Positions 1 through 10,587 are shown, counted from the first letter of the stretch. The stretch is DNA of 64,000 nt from Hymenobacter lapidarius (GCF_001816145.1 NZ_MDZB01000074.1:166114-230113); one strand, 5' to 3'. Notes: a model not told the origin generated them from the sequence alone. A program made the numbers and translations.

Positions 1-795
1 TACCTGAATTTCCTTGATGAAGTCGTTGTCGATGTCGTCCGACTCTTCTAGCGTAAAGTCGCCGTTGCGGGTAATGCGGAACAGGTTGGCCGCCACGATT
101 TCGACGTTGCGAAACAGCCGGGGCAGAAACTCGCGCACCACTTCTTCGATGGGCACGAAGATGACCTTGTCCTTGCGCGTGAGCTCAAAAAAACGGGTCA
201 GGTTCTGGGGAATCTGCACGAAGGTGAGCCGCTCCTGCCCTTTATCGGAATCGGCATCCAAACCCAGGCTGTTGCCGATGCGCGTGACCACGCCGAAGAT
301 GAGCATCTGGTTCATCATCAGCGGGAAGCCGTGGTAGGCGTCGTACACCATCGGCGTGAGCAGCGGAAACACCGTGTTTTTGAAATAGCCGTCGGCCTTC
401 TTCACTTCCAGTTCCGTCAGGTCCGACATCTTCAGGATGTTGAAGCCATTTTTTTCGAAGTTGGGCTTCAGCTCATTGAGGTAGGTCAGGCTTTGGTCGT
501 TCACGAATCGGTGAGCAAAGTCCAGCAGCTTGCGCCGAAACGGCAGCTCCCGCAGGCCCGAGTAATCAATCCGCTCCTTGCCGTAATCCAGGTAATTATA
601 CAGCGACCCAACCCGAATCATGAAGAATTCGTCGAGGTTAGAACTGGTGATAGCCAAGAATTTAAGCTTATCAAAGATGCCCCGGCTGGTGTCCTGTACC
701 TGGTCGAGCACGCGGTAGTTGAAGCGCAACCAGCTCAGGTCACGGCTGATGTACTTGCTTTTGCGAATAAGGTCGGCAGATTTGAAGAGCTTCAT
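1..795 (-). CDS. ppk1: Polyphosphate kinase 1, N-terminal part (runs off window start)
   Basis: Reverse-strand frame open from an ATG at 793-795 to the window edge, giving the first 265 residues of a protein usually about 700 long. The N-terminal Ppk1 domain is recognisable: SWLRFNYRVLDQ near residue 20, then FLAITSSNLDEFFMIRVGSL, the conserved N/H1-domain block, followed by FPLLTPM. Ppk1 makes inorganic polyphosphate from ATP. The phosphorylated histidines and the phospholipase-D-like catalytic domains lie beyond the edge, so integrity cannot be judged. A weak -7-like TATTTTG lies about 20 bases upstream of the start. Identification rests on the N domain only but is strong. Confidence 0.93.
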   Translation of the reverse strand, partial: MKLFKSADLIRKSKYISRDLSWLRFNYRVLDQVQDTSRGIFDKLKFLAITSSNLDEFFMIRVGSLYNYLDYGKERIDYSGLRELPFRRKLLDFAHRFVNDQSLTYLNELKPNFEKNGFNILKMSDLTELEVKKADGYFKNTVFPLLTPMVYDAYHGFPLMMNQMLIFGVVTRIGNSLGLDADSDKGQERLTFVQIPQNLTRFFELTRKDKVIFVPIEEVVREFLPRLFRNVEIVAANLFRITRNGDFTLEESDDIDNDFIKEIQV

Positions 796-1034
796 AGTGG
801 TATAGAAAGACAGAGCAAAATACGGGGAAACGACCCTCGTCAGGCTATTTCAGGTAGAAATAATGGCAATGGCTACTATTTCCGTCAGCAACCGCGGGTC
901 AATCAGGGCCTTAACATCTGCCATATTCGTTTATAATCATTAGTCCTCAATAGGCAGCGAAAGCACACATTCGAATTGTAGCAAAGCGGCAAGGTGCATT
1001 CCCACATTCGGTTGTTACAATACGGGTAAAAAGA

Positions 1035-1060
1035 AAAGGCCCGCTTTGCAGCGGGCCTTT
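1035..1060 (-). terminator. Rho-independent terminator of gyrB
   Basis: A GC-rich 10-bp hairpin (GGCCCGC / GCGGGCC core) lies 16 bases past the gyrB stop and is followed on the minus strand by TTTTCTTTTT. Confidence 0.8.
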
Positions 1061-1075
1061 GCAGTAGCGGGATGC

Positions 1076-3085
<2,010 letters not shown>

Positions 3086-3129
3086 TCAGGTCGTAAAACA
3101 GCCCTTCGGGTTGCTAGGTACTGAACAAT

Positions 3130-3137
3130 CAAAAGTA
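3130..3137 (-). promoter_or_regulatory. Promoter -7 element for gyrB
   Basis: TACTTTTG on the minus strand matches the Bacteroidota TAnnTTTG consensus, 60 bases upstream of the gyrB ATG. No clear TTG -33 element at the usual spacing. Confidence 0.45.
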
Positions 3138-3252
3138 CTTATTTAATCCCATTTTTAGGAATTTTTGCGGTTTTAATCCTCGGATTTTTTTATTTTACAC
3201 TGGCGGCCAAAACCCCAAAACCCTCGGTCTCTGCCACAAATAATGCGCGCGC

Positions 3253-3287
3253 AAAAAAGGCCTCCCCCAGCTGGGAAAGGCCTTTTT
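3253..3287. terminator. Bidirectional hairpin terminator
   Basis: AAAAAAGGCC...GGCCTTTTT inverted repeat enclosing CCCAGCTGGG, with A-tract and T-tract on both sides. It sits just past the stop of the minus-strand gene ending at 3308. Confidence 0.75.
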
Positions 3288-3307
3288 ACACCACTGCGCA
3301 ACGCCGC

Positions 3308-4768
3308 TTACTCTGTCACCAGCTTCTGGGTGGCAATGCCGGTGGCCGTGCTGATTTGCAGCGTGTAGATGCCCGGAGGCTCATTGCTCAAATCCAGGCT
3401 AAAGCCCTTCGATGCCACAGCCGCCGGGGTCAGCGCCTGTGCGCGCACCTGCCGCCCCAGCGCGTCCACTACGGTAAGGGTGGCGCTGCCATTGAGGAAA
3501 GCCCCCGTTTCTACCCGAAACACGCCCGAGTGGCTCGGGTTGGGGTACGCGCGCAACGCGCCCTGCAAAGCAGCGTCGCGGGTGGCAGCAATCACACTGG
3601 AAGCTTTAAAAATGCCCCCCGCTCCGGAGGATTCGGTGACAAAGCCCGCGTAGCCAGTCGTCACGCTCGAACTGGAACCAGTAATAACGTCAAGGGCGGT
3701 GAAGCCAAAGTCAGAGCTGATTTGGGTCCAGCTGACACCGTCGATGCTGAAGGAAGTGCCGAGGTCCACGGCCTGCAACGGCGCTCCCGAAGGAAAGCGC
3801 GTGCCCGCGCTGTAGTACCGGCCATCCACGGCATCAATGTCCTGATAGAAAAAACTGCCTTTGTTTGAATTCACCTGCGTGATGGGAGCCCAGGTGGCTC
3901 CACCGTCAGCGGTTCGGATGAGGTTGACCGCCGCAATGGCCGTTTGGGCCGCGTTCACCTGCACGTTGTAGGCAATGCCGTTCAGGTCGTCTTTAAACGC
4001 CAGGCGGTTGATGTAACCAAGCAAAGGCGTAGGCGCGCTGGCCGTCCAGGTCAGGCCCTTATCGGTTGATTTCAGTACCCGCACGGCTTTGCTGGCAGAA
4101 TTTGCCCCGGTACCCGCCCAGATGGTGTTGCCGCGGGCAAAGAACGAGCGCGCCCAACCAAACTCGCCCGCCAACGGAGCAGGAATATTGGTGGTGAGGC
4201 GCGTCCAGGTAACACCGCCGTCGGTGGTGCGCAGGATTTCAAATGAGTTGTTGGTGGGGTCGCCCAGGGCCACGCCCTCGGTGGCGTTGAACATATGTAC
4301 CCAGTTGCAGAACCCATTTGCGGCAGGGGCAAATTGCGCCGCCGTGGTCACTCTGGTCCAGGTGGCACCCCCATTGGTGGTGCGCAGCAGCTCGCCGCCC
4401 GCCTCGCCCGGTTCGGATGGGTAAGTGGCGGCCACTGCGACCAGGCCGGCAGCGTCGACGCTGGAAATGTTGCTGGCCTCAAAGCCTGCCGAAGCCCCGA
4501 CGGCCATGAGGTTGCCGAAGCTAAACTCGGTGCCGGCCGCGTTTTTGGTTTTGATAAATGTATTGGCGATGCCCGTCTGCGAGTCCTCTTCGGTAACCGC
4601 CCAAGCCACGTTGGGAGCTACCGTCTTTATGTCGCGCACAACGTAGCCGGGAGGCTTGGTAGAAAAGTTGACGGTATTGACCTCCACCCACGGGCCAAGC
4701 CCCGTGACCTGCGCATAGGACGGCCCGGCAAACCAAAGCAAGCCCAAAAAGAGTAGCGTTTTTTTCAT
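3308..4768 (-). CDS. Secreted beta-propeller (BNR/sortilin-like) protein with T9SS sorting domain
   Basis: 486 residues from the ATG at 4766-4768. An upstream in-frame start adds 30 residues but would bury the signal peptide, so the MKKTLLFLGLLWFAG start is preferred. After the Ala-Gln cleavage site come repeated blades of the type LLRTTNGGATWTRV, ILRTTDGGVTWTRL, VLKSTDKGLTWTAS and LIRTADGGATWAPI, the BNR/YCF48-like photosystem-assembly-type propeller signature. The last 80 residues (YPNPSHSGVFRVE ... ALGRQVRA ... PPGIYTLQI ... QKLVTE) form a Por-type T9SS sorting domain, so the protein should be exported across the outer membrane and anchored or released. Ligand unknown. Confidence 0.9.
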   Translation of the reverse strand: MKKTLLFLGLLWFAGPSYAQVTGLGPWVEVNTVNFSTKPPGYVVRDIKTVAPNVAWAVTEEDSQTGIANTFIKTKNAAGTEFSFGNLMAVGASAGFEASNISSVDAAGLVAVAATYPSEPGEAGGELLRTTNGGATWTRVTTAAQFAPAANGFCNWVHMFNATEGVALGDPTNNSFEILRTTDGGVTWTRLTTNIPAPLAGEFGWARSFFARGNTIWAGTGANSASKAVRVLKSTDKGLTWTASAPTPLLGYINRLAFKDDLNGIAYNVQVNAAQTAIAAVNLIRTADGGATWAPITQVNSNKGSFFYQDIDAVDGRYYSAGTRFPSGAPLQAVDLGTSFSIDGVSWTQISSDFGFTALDVITGSSSSVTTGYAGFVTESSGAGGIFKASSVIAATRDAALQGALRAYPNPSHSGVFRVETGAFLNGSATLTVVDALGRQVRAQALTPAAVASKGFSLDLSNEPPGIYTLQISTATGIATQKLVTE

Positions 4769-5117
4769 GGAACAATCGGAGGGAGAAAGTGAGGAGATAA
4801 ATAACAGCCAAAGCCTAGGTGCACGCGGGCCAATACCTTGCCATTCCGCCGCTAGCAACTTAAAGGTAAATGCTCAGCTCAAACTTCTGCACAAAAGCGG
4901 CAGTAATTGCAGGCAAGCACAACCTCGTTCCCTACATTTTTTTCTACATGCCCTATTACCCTGGCGCACCGAAAATCGGCCCGGAGACGCTGAAAATCCT
5001 GCTTCGCCACTATTTCTATGCTGGGGCGAAGCAGAGCATCTTGCTGAAGTATGCGTGCATATTGCTACCCCTATAAACACAAAAAAGCCTCTCACGCTAC
5101 CGTGAGAGGCTTTTTTG
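4769..5117. other. Intergenic region between the propeller gene and the tRNA cluster
   Basis: 349 bases, ending in the tRNA terminator hairpin (5081-5116). A plus-strand open frame (4870-5076) includes 42 residues after an internal Met at 4948. Part of it (ETLKILLRHYFYAGAKQS) faintly recalls a transposase-type helix-turn-helix start, but there is no promoter match, and the evidence is too thin to call a gene. Nothing else recognised. Confidence 0.4.
5081..5116. terminator. Terminator after the tRNA cluster
   Basis: Perfect 15-bp hairpin (AAAAAAGCCTCTCACG / CGTGAGAGGCTTTTTT) directly past the 3' end of tRNA-Arg on the minus strand. Works in both directions by sequence. Confidence 0.85.
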
Positions 5118-5191
5118 TGGCCCCGTTTGGATTCGAACCAAAGACCGACTACTTAGAAGGTAGTTGCTCTATCCAACTGAGCTACGGGGTC
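5118..5191 (-). tRNA. tRNA-Arg (TCT)
   Basis: 74 nt. D arm GCTC...GAGC, anticodon loop CTTCTAA (anticodon TCT) on an ACTAC/GTAGT stem, T arm TTTGG-TTCGAAT-CCAAA, discriminator A. CCA is not encoded. The acceptor stem G1ACCCCG7 / C66GGGGCC72 contains one A2-C71 mismatch; all else pairs. Third tRNA of the minus-strand cluster. Confidence 0.95.
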
Positions 5192-5211
5192 GAAACCGGG
5201 GCAATCAAATG

Positions 5212-5285
5212 TCGGGGTGGCAGGATTCGAACCTACGACCTCCTGGTCCCAAACCAGGCGCGATACCGGGCTACGCTACACCCCG
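5212..5285 (-). tRNA. tRNA-Pro (TGG)
   Basis: 74 nt with perfectly paired CGGGGTG/CACCCCG acceptor stem, anticodon loop TTTGGGA on CCTGG/CCAGG (anticodon TGG), T loop TTCGAAT, discriminator A. CCA is not encoded. Middle tRNA of the cluster, 20 nt from tRNA-Arg. Confidence 0.97.
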
Positions 5286-5365
5286 AGAAAAAAATAATGC
5301 CGGGTTTTGGTAACGACCTATTGGGTGGAGCCCCAACGGGAAGCTTTCGCAACCCAACATTATAG

Positions 5366-5453
5366 TGGAGAGGGGGGGATTCGAACCCCCGGTAACCTTT
5401 AGAGCTACGGCAGTTTAGCAAACTACTGGTTTCAGCCACTCACCCACCTCTCC
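5366..5453 (-). tRNA. tRNA-Ser (GCT)
   Basis: 88 nt class II tRNA with a long variable arm. Acceptor GGAGAGG/CCTCTCC, anticodon loop TTGCTAA (anticodon GCT), T loop TTCGAAT, discriminator A. First tRNA of the cluster, 80 nt upstream of tRNA-Pro. Confidence 0.96.
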
Positions 5454-5484
5454 AGGTTGGTTTCGCTCCCGTCCGAAGCGGGTG

Positions 5485-5492
5485 CAAATATA
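5485..5492 (-). promoter_or_regulatory. Promoter -7 element for the tRNA cluster
   Basis: TATATTTG on the minus strand, a full TAnnTTTG match, 31 bases before the first base of tRNA-Ser. Confidence 0.5.
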
Positions 5493-5531
5493 CAAGCAGA
5501 ACTCAGAAACCCACACTTTGAGCGAAAAAAT

Positions 5532-5539
5532 TATCTTTG
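5532..5539 (+). promoter_or_regulatory. Promoter -7 element for the VWA/TPR operon
   Basis: TATCTTTG, full match to TAnnTTTG, 32 bases before the GTG used as the start of the VWA gene. A TTTG lies too close upstream (11 nt) to be a standard -33 element. Confidence 0.45.
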
Positions 5540-5571
5540 AGGGCTAATAATTCTGAGCAACCGGCGCGGCG

Positions 5572-6591
5572 GTGACTTCTTTGTGCTTTGCTTTCTCCTT
5601 GTTCTGCAATTTGATAACCTGGGCCTACCCTACTTTTTTGGCCGCCGCCCTTGCGCTGGCTATTTCCCTGCTCCTGGTGCTGCTGCACTGGCGCCGGGCC
5701 GGCCGGCTGGGCCGGGCCCTGGGCACCCGGCCCCGGCACCGCGGCTGGAAGGCGGCCCTGCGCCTGCTGATGGGGGCCGCGCTGCTGGCGGCGGCGCTGG
5801 GCCCGGCTATTGGTGTGAGCCAGCAGCCGGTGCGCACCGTAGGCAAAGACGTGTGGCTGCTGGTAGACGTGTCGCGCTCCATGGACGCCCCGGACGTAGC
5901 CCCTACCCGGCTGCTGCGCGCGCAGGCCGAACTGCAGGAACTGGTGGCGCAGTTTCCGGCCGACCGGCTGGGGCTGGTGGTATTTGGGGCTGAGGCGGTG
6001 GTGCAGTGCCCCCTCACTTATGACCAGCAAGCGGTGCAGGTGTTTATCAGCACGCTGCGCACCAGCCTGCTGCCCAGCGGGCCCACCACTCTGCGGGCCC
6101 CGTTGGAGTTGATATTAAGCCGCCTGGCTCCCGCTTCTACTGGCTCCACTGGCACATTGCCACGCGCGACGGCGGTGGTAGTGGTGAGCGACGGGGAAGA
6201 TTTTGGCGAGAACCTGGAACAGCCGCTTCGGGAAATAGCCCGCAGCGGGGCGCGGGTGTACACGGTGGGCGTGGGCACGAGCGGAGGCGCCAAAATCCCG
6301 ACTGCAGCAGGAGGCTTTGTGAAAGACGCGAAGGGGCAAGTGGTGCAAACCCGCTTGCAGGAAGCCCCGCTGTTGCAGCTGGCCGCCCAAACCGGCGGGC
6401 TGTACGCGGAGCTAAACAACCAGCAGAATGGTTTTGGCACGGTGCTCCGGTCGTTGCGCACCATGCAGGGCACCACGGAGCAGGTGCGCACGGTGGCCGT
6501 GGCCGACAACCGCTACCGCTACCCGCTGGCGGCGGCCGTGCTGCTGCTGGTGCTCGATATTGTACTTACCGTTACCATCATTCGCCCATGA
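5572..6591 (+). CDS. BatB-like membrane protein with von Willebrand factor A domain
   Basis: 339 residues from a GTG at 5572. A TTG at 5608 (giving MITWAYPTFL) is an equally likely start. Two N-terminal membrane helices (about residues 15-40 and 62-82) precede a VWA domain with the complete MIDAS motif DVSRSM near residue 100, then GPTTLRAPL and VVSDGEDFGENL. A C-terminal helix (about 318-338) anchors the domain, so it sits in the periplasm between membrane segments. This is the BatA/BatB architecture of Bacteroidota Bat operons (family knowledge). The next gene overlaps it by four bases and encodes the BatC-like TPR partner. No MoxR ATPase, batD or batE is adjacent, so the operon is short here. 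Confidence 0.85.
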   Translation: MTSLCFAFSLFCNLITWAYPTFLAAALALAISLLLVLLHWRRAGRLGRALGTRPRHRGWKAALRLLMGAALLAAALGPAIGVSQQPVRTVGKDVWLLVDVSRSMDAPDVAPTRLLRAQAELQELVAQFPADRLGLVVFGAEAVVQCPLTYDQQAVQVFISTLRTSLLPSGPTTLRAPLELILSRLAPASTGSTGTLPRATAVVVVSDGEDFGENLEQPLREIARSGARVYTVGVGTSGGAKIPTAAGGFVKDAKGQVVQTRLQEAPLLQLAAQTGGLYAELNNQQNGFGTVLRSLRTMQGTTEQVRTVAVADNRYRYPLAAAVLLLVLDIVLTVTIIRP

Positions 6592-7602
6592 AATACCTGG
6601 TATTCCTGGCTTTGACCTTTTGGACGCCCACGTGGCAGCTGCTGACCTGGGCCCGCGACCGGAACGTGGCCGTGGCGGAGGGCACCGCGGCCTATGCCCG
6701 CGGGGAGGCAGCGCGGGCGGCCACTTCGTTTAAAACAGCCTTGGCAGTGAGGGCCCTCCGTACGCCCGACCCGCGCCTGGTACTGAATCTGGCGCACGCC
6801 CAAACCCGGGCCGGGCAGGTGGCCGCAGCGCAGGCCAGTTATGCTCAGCTACTGGCGACAGGCCCGAAAGCCCTGAGCAGCGTGGCACGGCAGCAACTGG
6901 CAGTGCAGGCCGCTCAGAAAGGCGAGATTGCCCAAGCGCTGGCTTTGCTGCGGCAGGCGTTGCTGCTTAACCCCCGCAACAGCGGGGCCCGCTACAATTA
7001 TGAAGTACTAAGTGAGTACCTGGCCAGCCGGCCCAACGCGCCCAGGATTGCGGAGCCGCAGCCGGCACCACCAGCCGGGGTACCAACGCCTTCGCCGGAA
7101 AAAGAAAAAAACGGTGCCGAGAAAAACCAGCCCGCTGAAAACGAGGGCACAACCCGCAAGGGGGAAGTAAACGAGCAAAAGCCAGCCCCGCCGGCTCCCA
7201 ACACGCCCCCCGAACGCCGGCCCGACCCCGCCGGCCAACCGGGTGGCCCGCCGCCCGCAGGTCCACCAGGCCAGGGGCGCGGCCGGGGGCCGCACGCCCG
7301 GGCCCGGCACGCCGCAAGCGGTAGCGAGCGGGGCCACGCCCGGCACCCAGCGCGGGCTGGACCGGAGCAGCCCTGCCGCTGGCAGCCCCGGCAACGGGCG
7401 CAACATCGGCCTGGGAACGGAAGCGGCCACGGCGGGCGATGCGCAGCTGCAAACCCAGCGGGAGCGGCTAAAAGCCATGAACCTGAGCCCGGCCCAGGCC
7501 CGGCAGCTGCTCGAAACGCTCCGGGCCCAGGAGCAGCAATACCTACAGCAGCTCACCCGGCCCGCCACACAGAAGCCGGACCCCAGCAAGCCAACCTGGT
7601 GA
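6588..7602 (+). pseudogene. BatC-like TPR protein, apparent frameshift
   Basis: Starts in the ATGA overlap with the VWA gene. N-terminal hydrophobic segment, then TPR-type repeats (GTAAYARGEAARAATSFKTA near residue 25; ALLRQALLLNPRNSGARYNY near 125), then a Pro/Gly/Lys-rich stretch. The original frame loses protein character after about residue 225 and runs on in Arg/Ala/Gly-rich noise to a stop at 7682. The +1 frame from about 7274 instead reads GRTPGPGTPQAVASGATPG and ends LKAMNLSPAQARQLLETLRA...KPTW at 7602, exactly the amphipathic C-terminus expected of a BatC. One surplus base in a G run (7274-7277 or 7285-7289) explains this. It may be a real mutation, a slippage site or an assembly error; if corrected the protein has about 338 residues. 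Confidence 0.75.
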
Positions 7603-7687
7603 TTATTGGGGCGAGGGCACAGCGGCGTCAACCAAGCCCCGCTAAATGGCTGCCAAGCAAGGGGCGGCTTGGGGGCGGTTAAATCCG

Positions 7688-7695
7688 TACTTTTG
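7688..7695 (+). promoter_or_regulatory. Promoter -7 element for the thiolase gene
   Basis: TACTTTTG, full TAnnTTTG match, 44 bases before the ATG. A TTG 16 bases upstream (7669-7671) is a slightly short-spaced -33 candidate. Confidence 0.45.
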
Positions 7696-7739
7696 CGACC
7701 TGATTTCACCTCCCACTCAACACTCTTATCATAGCTCGT

Positions 7740-8924
7740 ATGCAAATCAAGGAAGTTGTCATTATATCTGCCGTTCGCACGCCGATTGGCTCATTTGGCG
7801 GTGCACTCGCGTCGCTGTCGGCCACCGAGCTGGGCGCCATTGCCCTGAAGGGGGCCCTGGAGAAAGCCGGCGTAGCCGCCTCGGAAGTTGAGCAGGTAAT
7901 TATGGGCAACGTGATTTCGGCCAACCTGGGCCAGGCCCCGGCCCGGCAGGCAGCCAAAAAAGCGGGCCTGCCCGACACCGTGGAATGCACCACCGTGAAC
8001 AAGGTGTGTGCCTCGGGCACGAAGGCCATTATGTATGCCTCCCAGGCCATTATGCTGGGGCAGGCCGACGTGGTGCTGGCCGGCGGCATGGAGAGCATGA
8101 GCAACGTGCCATATTACCTCGACAAAGCCCGTTTCGGGGCCAAGTACGGCCATGGCCAGATGATAGATGGCCTGGTGCGCGACGGCCTCTGGGACCCCTA
8201 CAACGATTACGCCATGGGCAACGCGGCCGAAAACACGGCCAAGGAAATGGGCATCACCCGCGAGCAGCAGGATGCTTTCGCCGTTGAGAGCTACACCCGC
8301 AGCGCTGCCGCGGCCAAGGCTGGCAAAAAGAAGGACGAAATTATTCCCGTAACCATCGAGAGCCGCGGCAAAACCACAGTAATTTCCGACGACGAGGAGT
8401 ACCTGAAAGTGGATTTCGCCAAAGTGCCCGGCCTGAAGCCTGCCTTCATCAAGGAAAACGGCACCGTCACGGCCGCCAACGCCTCCACGCTGAACGACGG
8501 CGCCGCCGCCGTGCTGCTGATGAGCCGCGAGAAGGCCGACGCCCTGGGCCTTACGCCCATTGGCCGCATTCTGGGCTTCGCCGATGCCGAGCAGGCGCCG
8601 GAGTGGTTCACTACCTCGCCCGCGCTGGCCATTCCCAAGGCGTTGAAAAACGCTGGCAAGACGGCTGCCGATGTGGATTTCTACGAAATCAACGAGGCGT
8701 TTTCGGTGGTGAGCTTGGCTAACAATAAGCTGCTGAACCTGGAAGGCACCAAGGTAAACGTGTACGGCGGCGCCGTGAGTCTGGGCCACCCGCTGGGGGC
8801 TTCGGGCGCGCGCATCGTGACCACGTTGATGAACGTGCTGAAAAACGAGGGCGGCAAAATTGGCGTGACCGGCATCTGCAACGGTGGCGGTGGCGCCAGC
8901 GCCATTGTGGTGGAGGCTTTCTAG
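7740..8924 (+). CDS. Acetyl-CoA acetyltransferase (thiolase)
   Basis: 394 residues, full length for the biosynthetic/degradative thiolase family. It condenses two acetyl-CoA or cleaves 3-ketoacyl-CoA. Active-site residues are all visible: acylated Cys90 in VNKVCASGTKAI, the GGMESMS loop, NEAFSVV, His350 in GHPLGASGAR, and Cys380 in GICNGGGGASA. Length and motifs fit the AtoB/PhaA branch better than the FadA branch, but substrate range cannot be read from sequence. Monocistronic: own promoter and a strong terminator 22 bases past the stop. Confidence 0.95.
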   Translation: MQIKEVVIISAVRTPIGSFGGALASLSATELGAIALKGALEKAGVAASEVEQVIMGNVISANLGQAPARQAAKKAGLPDTVECTTVNKVCASGTKAIMYASQAIMLGQADVVLAGGMESMSNVPYYLDKARFGAKYGHGQMIDGLVRDGLWDPYNDYAMGNAAENTAKEMGITREQQDAFAVESYTRSAAAAKAGKKKDEIIPVTIESRGKTTVISDDEEYLKVDFAKVPGLKPAFIKENGTVTAANASTLNDGAAAVLLMSREKADALGLTPIGRILGFADAEQAPEWFTTSPALAIPKALKNAGKTAADVDFYEINEAFSVVSLANNKLLNLEGTKVNVYGGAVSLGHPLGASGARIVTTLMNVLKNEGGKIGVTGICNGGGGASAIVVEAF

Positions 8925-8946
8925 GTCCTTGCCGACGGTTTCTTTC

Positions 8947-8980
8947 AAGCCCCGCCGAGCAATTAGCGGGGCTTTTTTTT
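8947..8980 (+). terminator. Terminator of the thiolase gene
   Basis: AAGCCCCGC...GCGGGGCTT hairpin with a 13-base loop followed by eight T residues. Confidence 0.9.
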
Positions 8981-9043
8981 GGCTCGAATTTTAGAATACC
9001 TTGCTCACTGCACGGAAAAGCCTTTCCCTGCGTTCTTGCGCCT

Positions 9044-10489
9044 ATGAAATACCTAGTGCCTTTTTTTCTGTTGCTGCTGGCCCTGCCTTCGTATGGCCAG
9101 AAAGTGCGTCGATTCACGACGTTTTATGACTCCATGAAGGTGAACAAGCGGGAAGTGTACACCGCACTGGTGGCCGCCGATACCGTGCCTCAGGGCACCT
9201 ACAAGCGCTTTTACCGCAACGGCAAGCTGGAGCAGCAAACCAGCTTCCGGCAGGGCAAGCGCGACTCGGCCTACGTGGAATTCCACCCTACTGGCAACCG
9301 GCGGCTGGAGACTACTTACCGCGACGGCATTCGCCAGGGCCCCTTCAAAACCTACTACGACAACGGCAAGGTGGCCCAGGAAGGCATGTTTGAGAACGAC
9401 GAGCCCAACGGCGAGCTGACCTTTTACCACCCCAGCGGGGAGGTAAAGCTGCGTACCACGCTCGCCAAAGGCCAGCCCAACGGCGCGCTGAAAGCGCTGT
9501 ACCCCGATGGCAAGACCCAGGCCGAAATCAGCTACGTGGACGGGCAGCCCAACGGGGCGGTGAAGTTTTTCTACCCCAATGGCGCGGTGCAGAGCGAGGG
9601 CGTGTTCACGCGCGGGCTGTTGTCGGGACCCTATAAGACATACTATCCCAACGGCCAGATTGAGAACGAAGTGCTGGCCGATAAAAACGGCCGCGGGCGC
9701 TACCGCAGCTACTACCAAAGCGGCAAGCTCCAGACCGAAAGCACCTACGCCCCTGCCCCTCTCGTGCAGCGCCCGGTGAAAAACCCCCTCGGCGACGACC
9801 TGACCAAACGCGTGGCCCCGCTCACCGGCACCAACAACCTCGACGGCGCCTCGACCAGCTATTACGAGAGCGGGCAGGTGAAAACCAAGATGACCTACCG
9901 CGGCGGCGTGCCCACCGGCAACGTCTTGGAATACTTCGAAAATGGCAACCTGCGCGAGGAAACCGACTACAGTAACAACGGGCGCGACCGCAAAATCACG
10001 CGGTTTCATGACGCGGCCGGCAAGCTGGCCCAGGCCGAGCTGCAGTACAAGAATAATAAGCCCGCCGGCACCTGGAAAGAGTTTTATCCCGACGGCAAGA
10101 CCCCGCGCAAGGCCGAAACCTACGGCCCCATCGGCCGCTTGCTGGGCGACAAAATCACCTATTTCGAGAACGGCGTAGTGCAGAGCCGCCAACCGTTTCT
10201 CAACGGTTTTATGGCCGGCGTGGCGCAGGAGTTCTACCCCTCGGGCAAGCTGCACAAGCAAACTACCTACGTGCGTAGCGTGCTGCTGGGCCCCTTCCGG
10301 GAGTTGCGGGAAGACGGCACAGTGGCCGTGAGCGGGCAGTACCGCAACAACAAGCAGAGCGGCGTGTGGACGTATTTCAAAGAGGACGGCCAAACCGAAG
10401 CGCGTTCCGTGACCTACCGCAACGGCGAACTGGTGGACCCGGTGAAAAAAGCGGCCGCCAAGCCCAAGCCAGCGCCAAAACGCAAGTAA
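9044..10489 (+). CDS. Exported YwqK-type (MORN-variant) repeat protein
   Basis: 481 residues. Signal peptide MKYLVPFFLLLLALPSYGQ, then about fifteen repeats of roughly 23 residues of the form G.YK.Y..NGK...E..F..G (for example GPFKTYYDNGKVAQEGMFE, GPYKTYYPNGQIENEVLAD). These are the MORN-variant repeats of proteins databases name YwqK-family antitoxin. That name comes from a distant Bacillus homologue. Here the signal peptide and absence of any toxin gene argue for a periplasmic or surface repeat protein of unknown role. The C-terminus is Lys/Pro-rich. Stands alone between the thiolase terminator and an 84-bp palindromic repeat. Confidence 0.85.
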   Translation: MKYLVPFFLLLLALPSYGQKVRRFTTFYDSMKVNKREVYTALVAADTVPQGTYKRFYRNGKLEQQTSFRQGKRDSAYVEFHPTGNRRLETTYRDGIRQGPFKTYYDNGKVAQEGMFENDEPNGELTFYHPSGEVKLRTTLAKGQPNGALKALYPDGKTQAEISYVDGQPNGAVKFFYPNGAVQSEGVFTRGLLSGPYKTYYPNGQIENEVLADKNGRGRYRSYYQSGKLQTESTYAPAPLVQRPVKNPLGDDLTKRVAPLTGTNNLDGASTSYYESGQVKTKMTYRGGVPTGNVLEYFENGNLREETDYSNNGRDRKITRFHDAAGKLAQAELQYKNNKPAGTWKEFYPDGKTPRKAETYGPIGRLLGDKITYFENGVVQSRQPFLNGFMAGVAQEFYPSGKLHKQTTYVRSVLLGPFRELREDGTVAVSGQYRNNKQSGVWTYFKEDGQTEARSVTYRNGELVDPVKKAAAKPKPAPKRK

Positions 10490-10503
10490 TAGGCGCTAAT
10501 CCC

Positions 10504-10587
10504 TGTCATGCTGAGCTTACGAAGCATCTTATTGCCGAGGAACGACGGGTTCAACCCTGGTAAGATGCTTCCGTTGTCAGCATGACA
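10504..10587. repeat. Dispersed palindromic repeat, copy A (diverged)
   Basis: Arms TGTCATGCTGAG...GAAGCATCTTA and TAAGATGCTTC...TCAGCATGACA enclose an unrelated loop. Same family as the copies at 28492, 36817, 40101 and 60505, but diverged within the arms. Lies 14 bases past the YwqK gene stop. Confidence 0.85.

Noticed and set aside
4870..5076. 68-codon frame before the tRNA cluster, transposase-like by eye
   Set aside because: Similarity to an HTH start is too weak; no inverted repeats or adjacent transposase sequence.
9044..10489. Database-style label 'toxin-antitoxin YwqK antitoxin'
   Set aside because: The protein has a signal peptide and no toxin gene beside it, so a toxin-antitoxin system is not supported.
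10504..10587. Palindromic repeats interpreted as a CRISPR array
   Set aside because: The copies are kilobases apart, palindromic over most of their length, and no cas gene is present.
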